A program made the translations under genes and the position numbers. Of a DNA stretch of 64,000 nt, positions 37,668 to 50,302 are shown in pieces. The DNA lies in assembly GCA_029945375.1 (NCBI GenBank), contig CM057067.1, positions 1,798,001 to 1,862,000 on the forward strand, read 5' to 3'. Numbering within the stretch: position 1 is the first letter of the stretch; the number at the start of each line of letters is the position of its first letter. This DNA comes from Agaricus subrufescens (taxonomy: Eukaryota; Basidiomycota; Agaricomycetes; Agaricales; Agaricaceae). The notes under the pieces were generated by a model. That model was not told the origin of the DNA, ran no database searches, and saw only the letters and a program-made list of their open reading frames with translations.

Positions 37668-39090
37668 ATGCCATTCAAACAGTGTTTCCTTGCTCTCATT
37701 CTTGCTCTTCCTGTCCTATCCCAACAGGTAGTTTGGGGACAATGTAAGTTGGCAGTCAGCTTTGTAGGGTGTGGCAACACTAATCTACTTGCTAGGCGGT
37801 GGAATCGGTTGGACTGGCCCTACTACGTGTACTTCGGGTACAACCTGCACTGTTATAAACGCGTTTTACTCTCAATGTCTTCCTGGAGCACCCTCCACGA
37901 CACAGCCCCCTACGACAACTCCTCCCGCTACCACGCAGCCACCGGGCTCGACAACTACTTCACCACCATCGTCGACGGACTGTCCCGCGACCCCGTCGAA
38001 CCTTTCTTTCTCCGACACCTTCCTTCCCGATCCTTTCACTTTCGCAGACGGCAAGACGAAAGTGACTACCAAGGCTCAATGGACTTGCCGACGCACAGAA
38101 CTGTCTAAGCTCCTCCAGCAGTATGAGTTGGGTACCCTCCCTCCTAAACCATCTAGTGTCACAGGGTCTTTGAGCGGCAATACCCTGACCGTCAACGTCT
38201 CAGAGGGCGGGAAGTCAATTTCTTTCTCGGCCACTATCACCCGCCCTAGCGGCACTGGGCCGTTCCCCGCTATTATTGGGGTTGGTGGAATCAGCATTCC
38301 CACACCTTCTGGCGTTGCTGTCATTAACTTCAACAACAACGATATTGCTCTGCAGACCGACGGTAGCAGCCGAGGCCAAGGAAAATTCTATACTCTTTAT
38401 GGGTCCAACCACTCTGCCGGTGCGATGATAGCATGGGCTTGGGGTGTCTCTCGAATTATTGACGTTCTTGAGACGGTTGGTTCTCAATCCCAAATCGACT
38501 TGAACAAGCTCGCTGTCTCTGGTTGCTCCAGGAACGGCAAGGGTGCTTTGGTTGCTGGTGCCTTTGAGGAACGGATTGCTTTGACGATTCCGCAGGAGTC
38601 TGGTTCTGGTGGAGGGGGGTGCTGGCGTATTTCTGACGCTATGCTTAAATCTGGGATCCAAACTCAGACCGCTTCTGAGATTGTGGGCGAGAACGTTTGG
38701 TTCTCGACGAACTTTAACCAATGGGTTAACAAAGTTAACAACCTTCCCTTCGACCATCACTTACTCGCTGCACTCGTCGCACCCCGTGCCCTGCTTGTCA
38801 TCGATAACACTGGCATTGACTGGCTCGGCCCTCGTAGTGTTTGGGGATGTATGAGCACAGCTAACAAGGTTTGGCAAGCACTTGGTATTGTTGATATGAT
38901 GGGGGTTAGTCAAGTTGGTAATCATAATCATTGCGCGTTCCCCAGCAATGAGCAGTCGGACCTGAACGCCTATGTCAACAAGTTCTTGAAAGGCCAGAGC
39001 GCGAATACGACCTTCCTCAAAACTGATGGTGGAGGATCTGGATTTGTAGCGTCTGACTGGGTTAACTGGCAAGTACCTACGTTGTCCTGA
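37668..39090 (+). CDS. 4-O-methyl-glucuronoyl methylesterase, CE15, with N-terminal CBM1
   Basis: Exons 37668-37743 and 37796-39090 encode 456 residues. A signal peptide (MPFKQCFLALILALPVLSQQ) precedes a fungal cellulose-binding module (CBM1: WGQCGGGIGWTGPTTCTSGT, ending FYSQCL). A Thr/Pro-rich linker of about 30 residues leads to the catalytic domain, which starts near CPATPSNLSFSDTFLPDPF. The nucleophile serine is in GCSRNGKGAL, the acidic residue in PQESGSGGGG, and the histidine in VGNHNHCAFP, all as in CE15. The enzyme cleaves ester bonds between lignin alcohols and 4-O-methyl-glucuronic acid of glucuronoxylan, releasing lignin from hemicellulose outside the cell. The intron falls inside the first Cys codon of the CBM1. 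It stands alone, without other carbohydrate-active genes adjacent. Confidence 0.95.
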
Positions 39091-39928
39091 AGGGATCGCT
39101 TGTTCGGTTCTTTGACCCAGTGTTCATTTCTTGTTCATATGTATTCTCACCTCTCGTTCCTCCGTTTGTCATTCTGTTTGATCGGCATGTATGATTTAAA
39201 CATATATACTGTTTGGAATTTCTCATGTCATGTACACATATAGACTCGATCACTCGGGGCTAGGACTACTCCGTTACAGGTCGACGAGGCGTGAAGGGCT
39301 TCCTTGCGAGAAACACTGGAGCATCATACGAACGGGTGTTGGGACCTTTTAATTATCCCAAACCATCTAGGATCATTCAGAGACTGAGTTGGTAACTCGC
39401 ATTTCTTCGACTCAGGTGCGACGGGAATCACGCATTTTACTCATCCCCCACTATCCACCTGAAACTTCAGAACGGTTACCATTGCGAGTGAACTGTAATT
39501 ATAGCTCTGGACATTGCGTTTGTGCTTCATCCTGTCCAGATGAACCTCCTGAATCATCCACGAAAGACAACTTTGCACCCTCTTTGGCTGCAGTACAATA
39601 TGTTAAAGTGAGATCAAGACTTGCCGGCAACTGTTAGGCGATGAGATCAGTATTGCATAAGGGACCATGCTGTAATCGAGCTGGCGGGTCCACGCTTGTG
39701 TACTACGATCACGTCTCTCTACGCCACAACTGAGTTCATATCTCTGACGGGCTCAGGTTACAGGTTACAGGGAAGATAATAGCGCAGAGAAACGCATGGT
39801 CATAAGCGGTAAAAACGTTTGTGAGACTATAAAGACATCTCAATCAAGTACATATTTCGTGTCCGCGAACTTTCTTGAGTTAACTCCCCGCCCATTTCAG
39901 AAGCTTCCTAGACGGCAGAGGCTGGAAT
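39091..39928. promoter_or_regulatory. Intergenic region with duplicated promoter of DUF6533 copy 3
   Basis: The first part holds the 3' end of the esterase gene. From about 39660 onward the sequence is duplicated, inverted, at about 52510-52730. A TATAAAG element at 39827-39833 within GTGAGACTATAAAGACATCT lies about 100 bases before the ATG. The same string occurs, inverted, before copy 7. Confidence 0.6.
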
Positions 39929-41700
39929 ATGTCCATCCCCGCGAATAACATTGGCTCTTTTCACTTATTAGTAGCGGGTCGTGTATGTTGCTAGTATTTG
40001 CTCTAACCTAGGGAGCTTTGGCTAACTGTCCGTCTTCCCTCACAGTACGCAGATGGTAGGACTCTCTGCTTCCTTTGTCGCAAAATTCATCGCTAATCTT
40101 TAATTCTGATAGTGGCTTCCGGCTGTCTCTTGGTATGGGTCCGTGGACAAACTTGATTCATACCTCCTAATCTTCTTTAAGATTTTTGATTATCTCCTTA
40201 CTCTAGACCTCGAGATAAAATTTATCTGGAAGTATAGGTGGAATATGGTTAAAATCATGTATTTGTTGAACCGGTATAGTCCCTTTCTTGACTTCATTCT
40301 CGTATGTTTTCGTGAGTCCTCTGTCGGAATACATCTTTCAGCAGAATCTTGTTCTAATTTGACGCAAGGCTCTGCCACTACAAATACCGATATTTGCCCT
40401 AAACTTATGCAAGGTGAAATTAGTGCGTGTCTGTAACATCCCACGTAGAGATCGAATCTAATGAGTGAAAACAGTCGTATATATCGTGGGAGTCTACCTT
40501 TCAGAATGTAAGTCTCGCTATTACCATCTGGTCTCCAACTTCTGACATATGATCAAGATACGTTTGCGCTGCGAACTTATATCATATGGCAAAAAAAATG
40601 GATAATTTGGGTTCCCTTGTGTCTTTTTTACATTGGAACATTTGTTTACACTTTCATTGAAAACTATTCATTGTTGGCTCACGCACAATGTAAGTCTCTA
40701 CTAATTGATACTGGCGGAGACTAACATCACTCGTTCATCTGACTAGATTTTCCTGCTGTCCTTCCTTTCAATGGATGTATACCAGAATCGCAAATATCGG
40801 CTGGGTGGAAAGATATGATATTGCTAGTAGGTTATGATGCAGGTAATTGAAAGTATATATATTCAACTCGCAGATTTAATAATTTGGGCAATTATCATAG
40901 CCATGATCATACTAATTGGCCTTGCTGCCGCAATCGGTAAGTTTATAATAAGCATAATATATTAGGTCTGGTTTAAACCCTGATGCTGATGTCAACTGTA
41001 AGATGCCTGGAGAGATGGTAGTTTCGTGCCATCGGAATTGTCTAGGGTGTTGTACGGTGAAGGTGAGTAGTATAGGAGTGCCACTTACACCTGCTGACAT
41101 GTTCTTCGACGAAAGGCATGCTTTTCTACGTCTATTTGTTGGGTACATCCGACTTCACCATTGCTTTTATCTCTATTAAATCATTTCAATGTTTTCAGCG
41201 CTCTCCGTCACATCACTCATTGCAGTCAGATTTGTACGTGCTCATTTCTTTATCCCACAAGATCAATTCCTCAATGATTCTTCGACCCCACAGCTCGATG
41301 CTCCTATATTTGTCTTGTGAGTAAACTCCAAATTCTTCACTTTTTACCAGCGGCTCATTCTGTGTACGTATCCCAGCATGGGACGTTGTGTGAGGGCGAT
41401 TCTCGCCTCTAGGGTCATCCTTCATATTCGTGAGACGGGTGATCGACGAGCGAAACATGGAGTCCTTTTAGGGAGGACTACCGCATCCTATCCTCATAGA
41501 TAACGGTTTTGCGTAAGCGCACGGTTTCTAGAATACTTTTATAGCACTTAACTGGATTTGCCATTAAAGCTTCGTTTTCTTTCTTTCGTTTCTAATCCAA
41601 TAGAAGACCCGTGTCATGTAAGCATGGCGCTTACAGCACACGCATTAATCTGGTAGAATATCATAAGATATTTCTGGTGTAAATGGTACTTTGCCAACCA
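39660..41700 (+). repeat. Left arm of a large inverted duplication
   Basis: This arm contains the promoter, all exons and introns, and the 3' flank of DUF6533 copy 3. The right arm lies at about 50760-52740 in the opposite orientation. Shared strings include GTGAGACTATAAAGACATCT in the promoters and the flank around TCCACGCTTGTGTACTACGA. Arm limits are judged by eye. Confidence 0.75.
39929..41503 (+). CDS. DUF6533 multi-pass membrane protein, copy 3 (arm of inverted duplication)
   Basis: The start MSIPANNIGSFHLLVA (ATG 39929) is followed, after introns, by VASGCLL and the signature FDYLLTLDLEIKFIWKYRW, then VKIMYLLNRYSPFLDFILVC. Next come CSNLTQGSATTNTDICPKLM, VYIVGVYLSE, and FALRTYIIWQKKWIIWVPLC with a following membrane helix. 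Then FPAVLPFNGCIPESQISAGW is followed by KDMILLVGYDA, DLIIWAIIIAMIILIGLAAA, DAWRDGSFVPSELSRVLYGE and ALSVTSLIAVRF. The C-terminal block is MGRCVRAILASRVILHIRE and the end is ASYPHR. About ten short introns are inferred and I see no frame break. Nearly the same gene lies inverted at 50916-52505. Function unknown. Confidence 0.8.
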
Positions 41701-42808
41701 GAAGCGCCAACCGTTTTTTTTAGAATGACACTCTCGATACCAAATGCACGTATATAGTTAAATTTTTTGACAGAAAAATCAGCTAGTATATATACTCAAC
41801 TGAAACATGTTCCGAGAATTGGTCCGACGGGCCGACGCTACCCTACTCTGTCCGTTTCGGTCGGTCATCCGTTTCCCTTGATACCAACACTGACAGACTC
41901 ACCACCCTCAGTCAGGACGCTTTCCACTTCTTCTCACTGTCAACGCAAGTAGTGACTGCCAGAGGCTAATGATATAGTCCAAGCAGTATAGGCTGAGTAC
42001 CTTAACTATAAAGGGGCATCGTCTGATCCGCCGGTATGTCGATGATGATGATTGTAAGATCCTGATGGAGGAAGGCCTCGACGCTCAAGGTTCAATGTGG
42101 TTGGTCGAAGACTGAGACTGAGAAGACCACTGTTGGCAGTGTGGGCCCTGAGTGACTATATTCCATATAACATGTGTGCTTCCGCGAAACGGAGGTCTTG
42201 AAGTACCTTCGTGAAGGACTGATAAAGCTCCGCGAAAGGTACCGAGCCTTCCAGAGTTGCAGGGGGCAGGTGGTGAGGTGAGTTCAGGTTTAATAGTGCA
42301 TTAGATGGGAAAAAGACCGCAACGTTGAACTTTAAAAATCACATGTGAGTCAGTTTGCTGTGAAATAAATCAATCATTAGGAGACAAATGAGATGAGAAT
42401 GTTCAATGATTGATTACATCAATTGAAAGGATACTAACGGTGGCGATGCAGACTTCGCTTTTAACCATAGCCGCAATCTCCGTTAGACGAACTTGAAGAA
42501 TCAGAATGACTCCAACTTCTACCATCTTTTTGAGCTTCTACTGTCAGCTTGTCATCATTTTATGCGACCTTTCATTGGGCTAACAGAATGTTAGTGATCC
42601 AACATGAATTATTAGCAACCACAAGTGACATCGCATCTCAGTACCTTAGAGAAGTGGACGTTGTCATAGGCCCAAGCCGCGGTGCATGCTTTGATGGCTT
42701 CAGTAAGGAGTCCCACATGGAAATCCCCGATGGTTGAGCTACTTATATGCTGTTGTCAAAGGTTAGGAGGAGACGGGACTCCCGTTCACTCACCTCCTGC
42801 TTCACATT
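41504..42808. other. Intergenic between DUF6533 copies 3 and 4
   Basis: The first stretch, with the 3' flank of copy 3, matches the inverted flank of copy 7 near 50760-50915. The rest has no gene that I can support. A short GATGATGATGA run near 42044 was considered as a snoRNA box and rejected. Confidence 0.4.
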
Positions 42809-44365
42809 ATGGCAGCCTCCGTGGATACACTAAGCTCTCTTCAGTTATTAGTAATGGGTCGTGTATGTTACTCCTCGAATTGTCAGTCGCAGTTTCAACT
42901 AAACTGTTCCTCTTGCTTCACAGTATCTTGATGGTGCGACTTTTTTATCTTCTTTGTCTCCGAGCCCCACCCTAATCTTTATAGTTGCTGGCGGTTGTCT
43001 CTTTGTACGGCTCCACATCAAATTCGATCTCATGCCTCCTAATTATTTTGCAAGGCTTTTGATTATCTCCTTACCCTCAACCTCGAGATAAAATATATCT
43101 GGAAGTCAGAATGGACGATGATGAAGGTTATGTACCTCTTGAACAGATTCGCCACTATCTTGGACTTCGTAATGGAATGTGTTTGTGAGTTCTTGTATAC
43201 TTTGAGGTTCCTTTACCTGACGGAGCACAAGGCCCAGCCATTACCAACATTAGTCTTTGTCCTGGTCTCATGGAATCTGCAGGAGGTACGTCCGTGTGCT
43301 GTCTGTCTTTAAACAACGAGTTTTGATCTGACCGGTGGTGGAAACAGTCATGTATATCCTTGGAGTCTACTTCGCAGAGTGTATGTTCTTTAGCAATATC
43401 CCATCCGCCTGTCTGTCTAACTGATGTGACAGGTATCTTTGCAATGCGGACGCATGTACTCTGGGAGAGAAGGAAAATCGTTGGGATACCCCTCTGCGTT
43501 TTTTACGTCGGAACGCTGATCTACTCCTTTATCGCATACTACTCAAAGAAACAGGCGGCATGTAAGCATTTACCCATCAATTCAGTATCGAGCAATCTCA
43601 TCTTGTTAATCAATTTCTAGTTTTTCCTCCTCCGCCATTCAAAGGGTGTCTCGTTGAATTTCCCGTTTCACTTATACGGTTGTCCATGCTATTCTTGATG
43701 ATATATGACGCAGGTAACCGAAAATGACTTCTTTTCCGAGAGAGTTTCAATTGAAACAACAGTTTGACTAGTTATGATCGTCTTGATTACTTGGGCAACG
43801 GTCCGTAAGTACAGGGTTACTGTATCTGATACTCCGTTAGTGACATTGAAGTTCTGGTTTTTGTAGTCCGTTGGAGACGTGATCAAATATTCCAGTCAGA
43901 TTTACTCATGGTTTTGTATGCCGAAGGTGCGGGCCATGATACTCGAAGTGCACTCGCTAACAATGACTCGGCGCAAAACAGGCATACTATTCTATATCTA
44001 TTTGCTTGGTGCGTCAAGGTTGCGCTACTGCTTCTTACCTTTTACCAATTTGAGCTTCAAGCATTCTCCATTGCCTCGTACATTTTGACCAGTGTCGTAC
44101 GTCCTACTCGCTTAATTCATCTTCAACGTAACAATTTAACCGATACTCTTCCACTGACCGAAGTTGGACCCCAATTTGTTGCTTTTTGTGTTGTGAGTCC
44201 GGCGTTTGCCCCTTACCAATGACCTATTGTTCACACACATGACCTTTTAGCATGGGGCGTTGTCTGAGATCAATTCTGGCCTCCAGGGTTATTCTTCACA
44301 TCCGCGAGGTCGGTCATCGTCGGGGAAAAAATCCAATATTATTGGGAAACATCAACATTGCCTAA
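42809..44365 (+). CDS. DUF6533 multi-pass membrane protein, copy 4
   Basis: The start MAASVDTLSSLQLLV (ATG 42809) leads to VAGGCLFV and the signature FDYLLTLNLEIKYIWKSEW, then MMKVMYLLNRFATILDFVME. Following exons read DGAQGPAITNISLCPGLMES, VMYILGVYFAE and FAMRTHVLWERRKIVGIPLC, with a membrane helix after it. Then FPPPPFKGCLVEFPVSLIRL, FLMIYDA, VMIVLITWATV, RWRRDQIFQSDLLMVLYAEG, and the C-terminal block MGRCLRSILASRVILHIREV, ending GNINIA. The exon order and intron positions match copy 3, but the protein has diverged clearly in the loops, and the GAW(K/R)DG motif of other copies has become VRWRRDQ. The frame looks open in all exons. Function unknown. Confidence 0.77.
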
Positions 44366-45516
44366 ACATTGTGTAATTGTCTGTAAGTGTTCTCGGGACA
44401 GACACAGTGGTCCATACTGTGTCCGTTTCATCTGTGTACCATCATCCTCTTCAATTAGAAGCGCCCAAATGTTATAATAAAGGGGGAAACGGAGGAAACG
44501 GCGGCTAGTATTTGGTACTGTTTTCCCCTGTATCCACGTCCGACGCCGAAAATCATCTTCTAGTAGGTTAGTTCGGATTTAGCTGGAATAATAAAGATGA
44601 TCAGAGGAAGAGTCAACAGCTAGTGGGAGTGTTACTTCTCAGATTTTATCACATCCACAGCACCCGAACATCACCCTATCAGAATACACCTATCGAATTC
44701 CCTACACAGCCGGTGTGCCAAGTTAGTTCGAAGCAACTGATTCTGTTTGTCAATATGCTAATTGAAGAACTGAATGGGTTTCATCAGCACGGGGTTCTCA
44801 CTTCCAACTCTTGTATTCTGGAAAGATGCCTGATTTGGATTGCACCGGCTGCTCTCACTGCGGGTTGACGTCCAGCGCCAGTAGTCACGTGACCGGATGT
44901 GGCGCCACCGGACTGTCCCGGACAGGCTTCCAAGAACTATTACGTATCACATACTGTACCTTAGAACATCCACTCGTCTTCATTCCACTACAATGTGCAC
45001 GGGGCTCGACATAGCTGCTCATATCATGTTTGGACATGACTCTGAAACTTTATGAGTCACACAAGACCGGGAATCAAAGAAGGAAAACTCATGGCCTGGA
45101 CGGTGATTAGTAGAACCGAGCGGCGATTTTTGACAGGCACAGCATCAATTTCGGAATTTTCCATGAGCGGGCACTCGGCCAGCCCGACAGTCTCGACCTA
45201 ACCAACCTATGCTAGAGCGATAGTATGATCATCCGGACTCTCCGTTTATAATCGAAACTTGACAGATCACCTTCGGAGGTCTCCTCTACAGGAACAATGC
45301 TAACCCCCTTCGTTTCTGGTCATTTACGCATATCACGGTAGGCACCAGTTTCGGTGATGAAAATGGTGGGAGCTGTGATGCAAACGTCAGTCAAGCAAAG
45401 CTATCCCACCGGTAACCTTCAACAACATATATGTAGTCCAACTCATGATCCCAGGCAGTCGGTGACTCCTCCCCTCCCTCGATCCCCGCTATTCGGCTTT
45501 GGCGATCCCCGCTGCA
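44366..45516. other. Intergenic between DUF6533 copies 4 and 5
   Basis: No gene recognised. Short open frames near 44.6-45.0 kb lack any known motif. Confidence 0.35.
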
Positions 45517-47032
45517 ATGTTGGACCCTCTTAGATTAATGGTAGAGGGCCGAGTGAGTTGCCGTTTCAATCTGGGTTGGAAATGCTCGACTGAATGTTCT
45601 TCTCGCTCCACAGTACATTGATGGTGCGACAAGTTCTATCTCTTATCTCGTAGCTTGTCGCTCACTTTTTACTTTCCATAGTGGCTTCTGGTTGTCTCGT
45701 TGTACGGCTCACACCTCATATCGAATTCGTAACCTTCTGATATCCCTGATAGATTTTCGATTGCCTCCTTACTCTCGACCTCGAGATCAAATTCGTCTGG
45801 AAGTCAAAATGGAATATGATGAAAGTGATGTACTTCTTGAATCGGTACGCTACCATTCTTGATTTCGTACTGATATGTCTCCGTGAGTTCATATCTCACC
45901 TCGAGAAAGAGACTCTTGTTCTGACTTTGATGATAATAAGGTTCAAATATCACTGACTCCACTCGTTGCCCGGGTATAATGAAATTTGAAATTGGTACGC
46001 TTCTCTGACACCTCTTATACGAAAGTCTAAAGTTTATGGGGTGGAATTAGTGACATACATACTGGGGGTGTACTTTGCAGAATGTAGGTCCCATCATTCA
46101 ATCTCATTGCCCTTCGCCCTAACACGTGTCAAAAGACATATTCGCCATGCGTACCTACAGCATGTGGCAGAAAGCATGGATGATTTGGTTACCCCTCTGC
46201 CTCTACTACATCGCAACATTCATTTACAATTTCGTTGCTTATTACTCGATAATAAATAATGTACAATGTGAGTCCCTCGATTATGGAATCATCGACACAC
46301 TTTGACTAAATGAGATTGGATTCAGATATGCCTCTTGTGCCCTTCTACGGTTGTATTCCTAGCTCAGCAGTATCCTTTCGATGGCAGACTATGTTATTCC
46401 TTGTAGCATACGATTCAGGTATTTGCCTTTCTGTTTGGTTTTTGGAGCATTTGGTACTAAACCTCTTGTTTTTCCTCATTAATCAATAGCTATGCTTGTT
46501 TTAGTCGGCCTTGCTGCGGTGATCGGTAAGGTCCCAAGTCTATTAAGCGCAAATCTGGGGGGCTGACGTTTAATTATCGTAGGTGCCTGGAAAGATGGTG
46601 CCTTAATCAAGTCAGATTTATTTAGGGTGTTATACGGAGAAGGTATTCTTTTCTATATCTGTTTACTATGTATGTTTTTTTGTTTCGTTCTGCGTGAACT
46701 TTATTTAGCAGGGTGTCTCTAGCACTTTCCATTACGTCGCTCATTACAATCAAATATGTACGTCCCCACGTTCTCTCTTCTACCAAACCTATCGAGTCCC
46801 TAAACCTGATTTTTTTACAGCTCGAATCTCCCATATTCATCTTGTAAGCAAACCCATTCAACTCTACATTAGTAACGGTTCACCTACCAGTTCATCCAGT
46901 ATGGGACGCTGCGTAAGATCAATCCTCGCCTCGAGAGTAATCCTCCACATCCGCGAGATGGCATATTACGAAAAGGACTATCCTGTACTGTTGTTACCGG
47001 AGAACAGCAGTACAAGCTCTTCTCTCAAATAA
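45517..47032 (+). CDS. DUF6533 multi-pass membrane protein, copy 5
   Basis: The proposed ATG at 45517 opens MLDPLRLMVE, less like the other copies than expected, so the true start may differ. The rest is clear: VASGCLVV, the signature FDCLLTLDLEIKFVWKSKW, then MMKVMYFLNRYATILDFVLI. VTYILGVYFAE, FAMRTYSMWQKAWMIWLPLC and a membrane helix follow. Then YMPLVPFYGCIPSSAVSFRW, MLFLVAYDS, AMLVLVGLAAVI, GAWKDGALIKSDLFRVLYGE, ALSITSLITIKY and the C-terminal MGRCVRSILASRVILHIREM, with a Ser-rich end (SSTSSSLK). The CSxLTQGS loop seen in copies 3 and 7 is not evident here; only a short, poorly spliceable stretch lies in its place. Function unknown. Confidence 0.72.
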
Positions 47033-48708
47033 TTAAAAAGTTTGTTGGAGGGCTTTTGTCAGTGAGTATCTGACAAGTTACGACATCGCCGAACACTGCC
47101 GTACATAGATATAGATACTTGACGTCGTACGTTTGACTAGTGTACTGATAGATACGAAGGACTTTTTTTATTAGCACGTTCTTTTTTATAAATTTTATGT
47201 TTATTAGCGCCAAATATATAGGAAAGAGATTGTAGATCATGTCATCCGTGTTCGGTGTCGGCGTCAGTCCCTCGTTGGTCCGCGTGGAGCCTCCTCGGCC
47301 AGTCCGATCACTGTCTTGGGAGGTAACACGGGGGCTATACCCCAACACTCAAAATGACAGGAACCATCGAAGAATAAATCCACTGGGGTTCAGATATAGG
47401 TCAGACGTGCCTCTAAGGTTGCAGTATCATGCGACATAGTACTGTAAACATACTACAAGATCAGCCCTGTGAGTGGTATTGAACAAGAGTACGGTACCTC
47501 CTGCCTACACATCTTTGATGTCAACTATTTTAGTTTTTCAGGAGCATTGCCGTGTATGTCGCCTATAATCAGACTTAGGTTTGGGAATTGTAGGATTGGG
47601 AATAGTTGGCAACTGTTACTGGTCATATAAAATGATTGGAGTAAATTGAAATAGTGGATGGGTCAATGTAGGTAAGTCGTTGAAGTAAGTCGCAAGAAGG
47701 CATCTCAGGCATGGCAGGCATTTGATTACCAGTCCACCTCACCCTCCGGTCGTGACGGACCGTGCAGAGATGAACATGTAGAGCGCTGGAGCTGAGGGCC
47801 TTCTTCTGGAACTTTCCCTAATGATCTCATCTTCAGTGGAATAATGCAAGGGAGACTCAAAATAACGCCCGCAATGAGCTAAAATGCGTGCCAGAGATGG
47901 TTTTTGCCGAGGTAACGAATGTGCCAGGCAACCACAGTCATCCAGGGTCTGGATTTTTCCTGATCAGACTCTTTGACAACATTCTGATGATTCAAGAAGC
48001 TCACTACCTGCCAATCGGTCATCTCGCTCGAAATTTTGAGACAACCTATTATCTCAATGCTACTTATAAATCACTGTGAACCACACCAACAGCTTTGATC
48101 GTTTCAACGTCATCAGTCGATAAAAAATCTCAGGCAGTGCAGACCCATACCTTACTTTGACCTTTTCATAGACGGACAGACTAAGTATTATCATCATCAA
48201 CATGGAGCGCCTTGGTACCGACTGAATCGGTTTCATCTTCATCGATTCACATGGGGTAGTTTAGTGGACATATCTGATTCTACGAACGACTTCCACCCGA
48301 TTCTGATGTAAAGAAAGATGTGTTTTTTAAAGACTTGTTCGTCAATTGCCTCTACTGCTACTGAGTCAACACCCAGGTGGGTTTCGTCACATTGCGGATT
48401 TTGAAAACGTAGCCTAGTCACTGTTTCATATAATCTCCATAGTATAACATTGAACTTTTTGGGGTCGAGTGGTACTGCGGTGTTGCAATCTGGTGCGGTA
48501 CAAACTCGACCACTAGGACCCAACATGTATCAAAGGTGATACATAAATATGGGTAATATGCTTCTCACCTCATTTCATCACATATCAATATATTAATACT
48601 GAGCAAGGGCGAATTCTGATATTGAAGAACTTCTGGAGCCGAATTATGTTCCTCTCACTTTACTATAAATGCAACCCCCTAGAGTAACGAGCTTCTAGAT
48701 CCAGCAGG
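47033..48708. other. Intergenic between DUF6533 copies 5 and 6
   Basis: No gene that I can support. A 95-codon minus-strand frame at 48239-48526 begins MLGPSGRVCTAPDCNTAVPL but has no recognisable partner exons. Confidence 0.35.
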
Positions 48709-50302
48709 ATGGCAGACCTTGCTACAGCTCTCTCAATGGCCGAAGAACTTCTGAAAGGAATTCAGGCATCTAGGAATATCGCTGTATGCCTCATTCCAAA
48801 CCTCTCTCGTAGTCTTTTCCAATACCACTCACGGGGCTGATCTTATAGTATGCTTACAGTATGTCGCATTATACTGCAACATTAGAGGCACATCTGATCT
48901 TGTCTGAACCCCAGTGGCTGGCTTCACAATTATCGTCCGTACATGCGGCTATCTGGAAAACTCATTGGGATCTAAGATAATAATTTTACCAGTGTTTCGA
49001 CTGGCTCCTGACCCTTGACTCCGAAATTGAATTTGTCTGGAATTCCAAAGGAAAGCCAATGAAATTTCTGTATCTATTTGTGCGTTATCTACCCTTTGGT
49101 TATGGTATTGCAATTCCGCTCTGTAAGTTTTTCTCAACATATCGGGCTTTTGAAATGGTTGTACTACCCCATTTTAGATATCATCGGCAACTATACTGCT
49201 TCAGGATGCACACTTTCATACGAAATCAACGGAAGTACGCTACCATATCCTGTCAATTGTTAACATTATCTAACTTTGACTAGCAATTTTCATGACCGTT
49301 GTGCTCTGTGCTGATTGTGAGTGCGAGATCTCAATAGCATATGTGCCTTATGTGCCCTAATAAGTAATACTAGTGGTCCTAACAATTCGAACGTGGGCCG
49401 TCTGGGCCAAAGGAAAGCACATGACATACTTTTTATTCGGACTGTATGCCATGGCAGTGTTCTTGATTATTGGGTTTTATGTAGCATCCCTAAAAAGTAC
49501 ACACCGTAAGCCTTGTTTAGTTTTATGTTCTGTACAAGAATCTAAGTTTCTCTTCTTTTAGACTCTACTTTTCCCAGCCCTTTGCATGGTTGCTACCCAA
49601 TATATAATAGTAAGTACCTACCCATTGCACTTGTAGTTCGTACTGCCCTTGATACAAGTGAGTCTATCGTATGATCCTAATCAGAAGATGTTTTTGATCA
49701 CATCGATAGTCGTCCTTGTCTTAATGCTTATTCGGGGGGTATCACTCTGTGAGTACAATAAAACAGGCTGTCAGAAAAGAAATAATGAATGTGTTCCGAA
49801 CAGACTGGTTGGGCAAAGACTCAGGTCTCTTCCGAACAATCTATAGCGATGGTTGGTACCTTGCTGCTTAGGGTGCTCATCATGCTTACATGACTACACG
49901 AAGGAATAAGCTTCTATGTATATAACGCTGGTACTTGTTATCTGGGTCATAAGCCAGTCAAAACACTAATTTTTCGGACGCTCTACAGCTCTTTCCATTG
50001 CAAATCTTATCTTATTGTTTGGCGAGGTATACACCTTCTATGACATGTTCGGATATCAAAACTGAGATACATCTGTTTGCAGAGCAACTATAGCATATTG
50101 CTGTTGATGTAAGTGCAAACCCTGAGTGTATAGCATCCCTGATACTAACATCCGCCCCTGAAGGATGGAAGGAGCGCTCTGCCCTGTTCTGGCCTGCAGA
50201 GTTGTATTACATATACGAAGAGAATATGCTCAACTACAGGTTTATGCGCTCCCTACGAACAAGGGTAGCCATATAGGTCCGGTTCACAGAAGTGTTATGT
50301 GA
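48709..50302 (+). CDS. DUF6533 multi-pass membrane protein, copy 6 (strongly diverged)
   Basis: The ATG at 48709 gives MADLATALSMAEELLKGIQA. After introns comes CFDWLLTLDSEIEFVWNSKG, the DUF6533 signature, with PMKFLYLFVRYLPFGYGIAI. Later exons read DIIGNYTASGCTLSYEINGS, FMTVVLCAD, VLTIRTWAVWAKGKHMTYFL with a following helix, LLFPALCMVATQYI, KMFLITSIVVLVLMLIRGVS, ALSIANLILLFGE, and the terminal MEGALCPVLACRVVLHIRRE, ending GPVHRSVM. The order of elements matches the neighbours but identity is low: GCIP and RVLYGEG motifs are missing. It therefore represents an older member of the family sitting inside a block of younger copies. Exon junctions in the middle are uncertain, so partial decay cannot be excluded. 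Confidence 0.65.

Noticed and set aside
42030..42110. Possible box C/D snoRNA around the GATGATGATGA run
   Set aside because: CTGA boxes follow, but the bases upstream of them match no rRNA segment that I recognise and no stem closes the ends.
48239..48526. 95-codon minus-strand frame beginning MLGPSGRVCTAPDC
   Set aside because: Possible fragment of a small gene, but I could not find supporting exons or a recognised domain.
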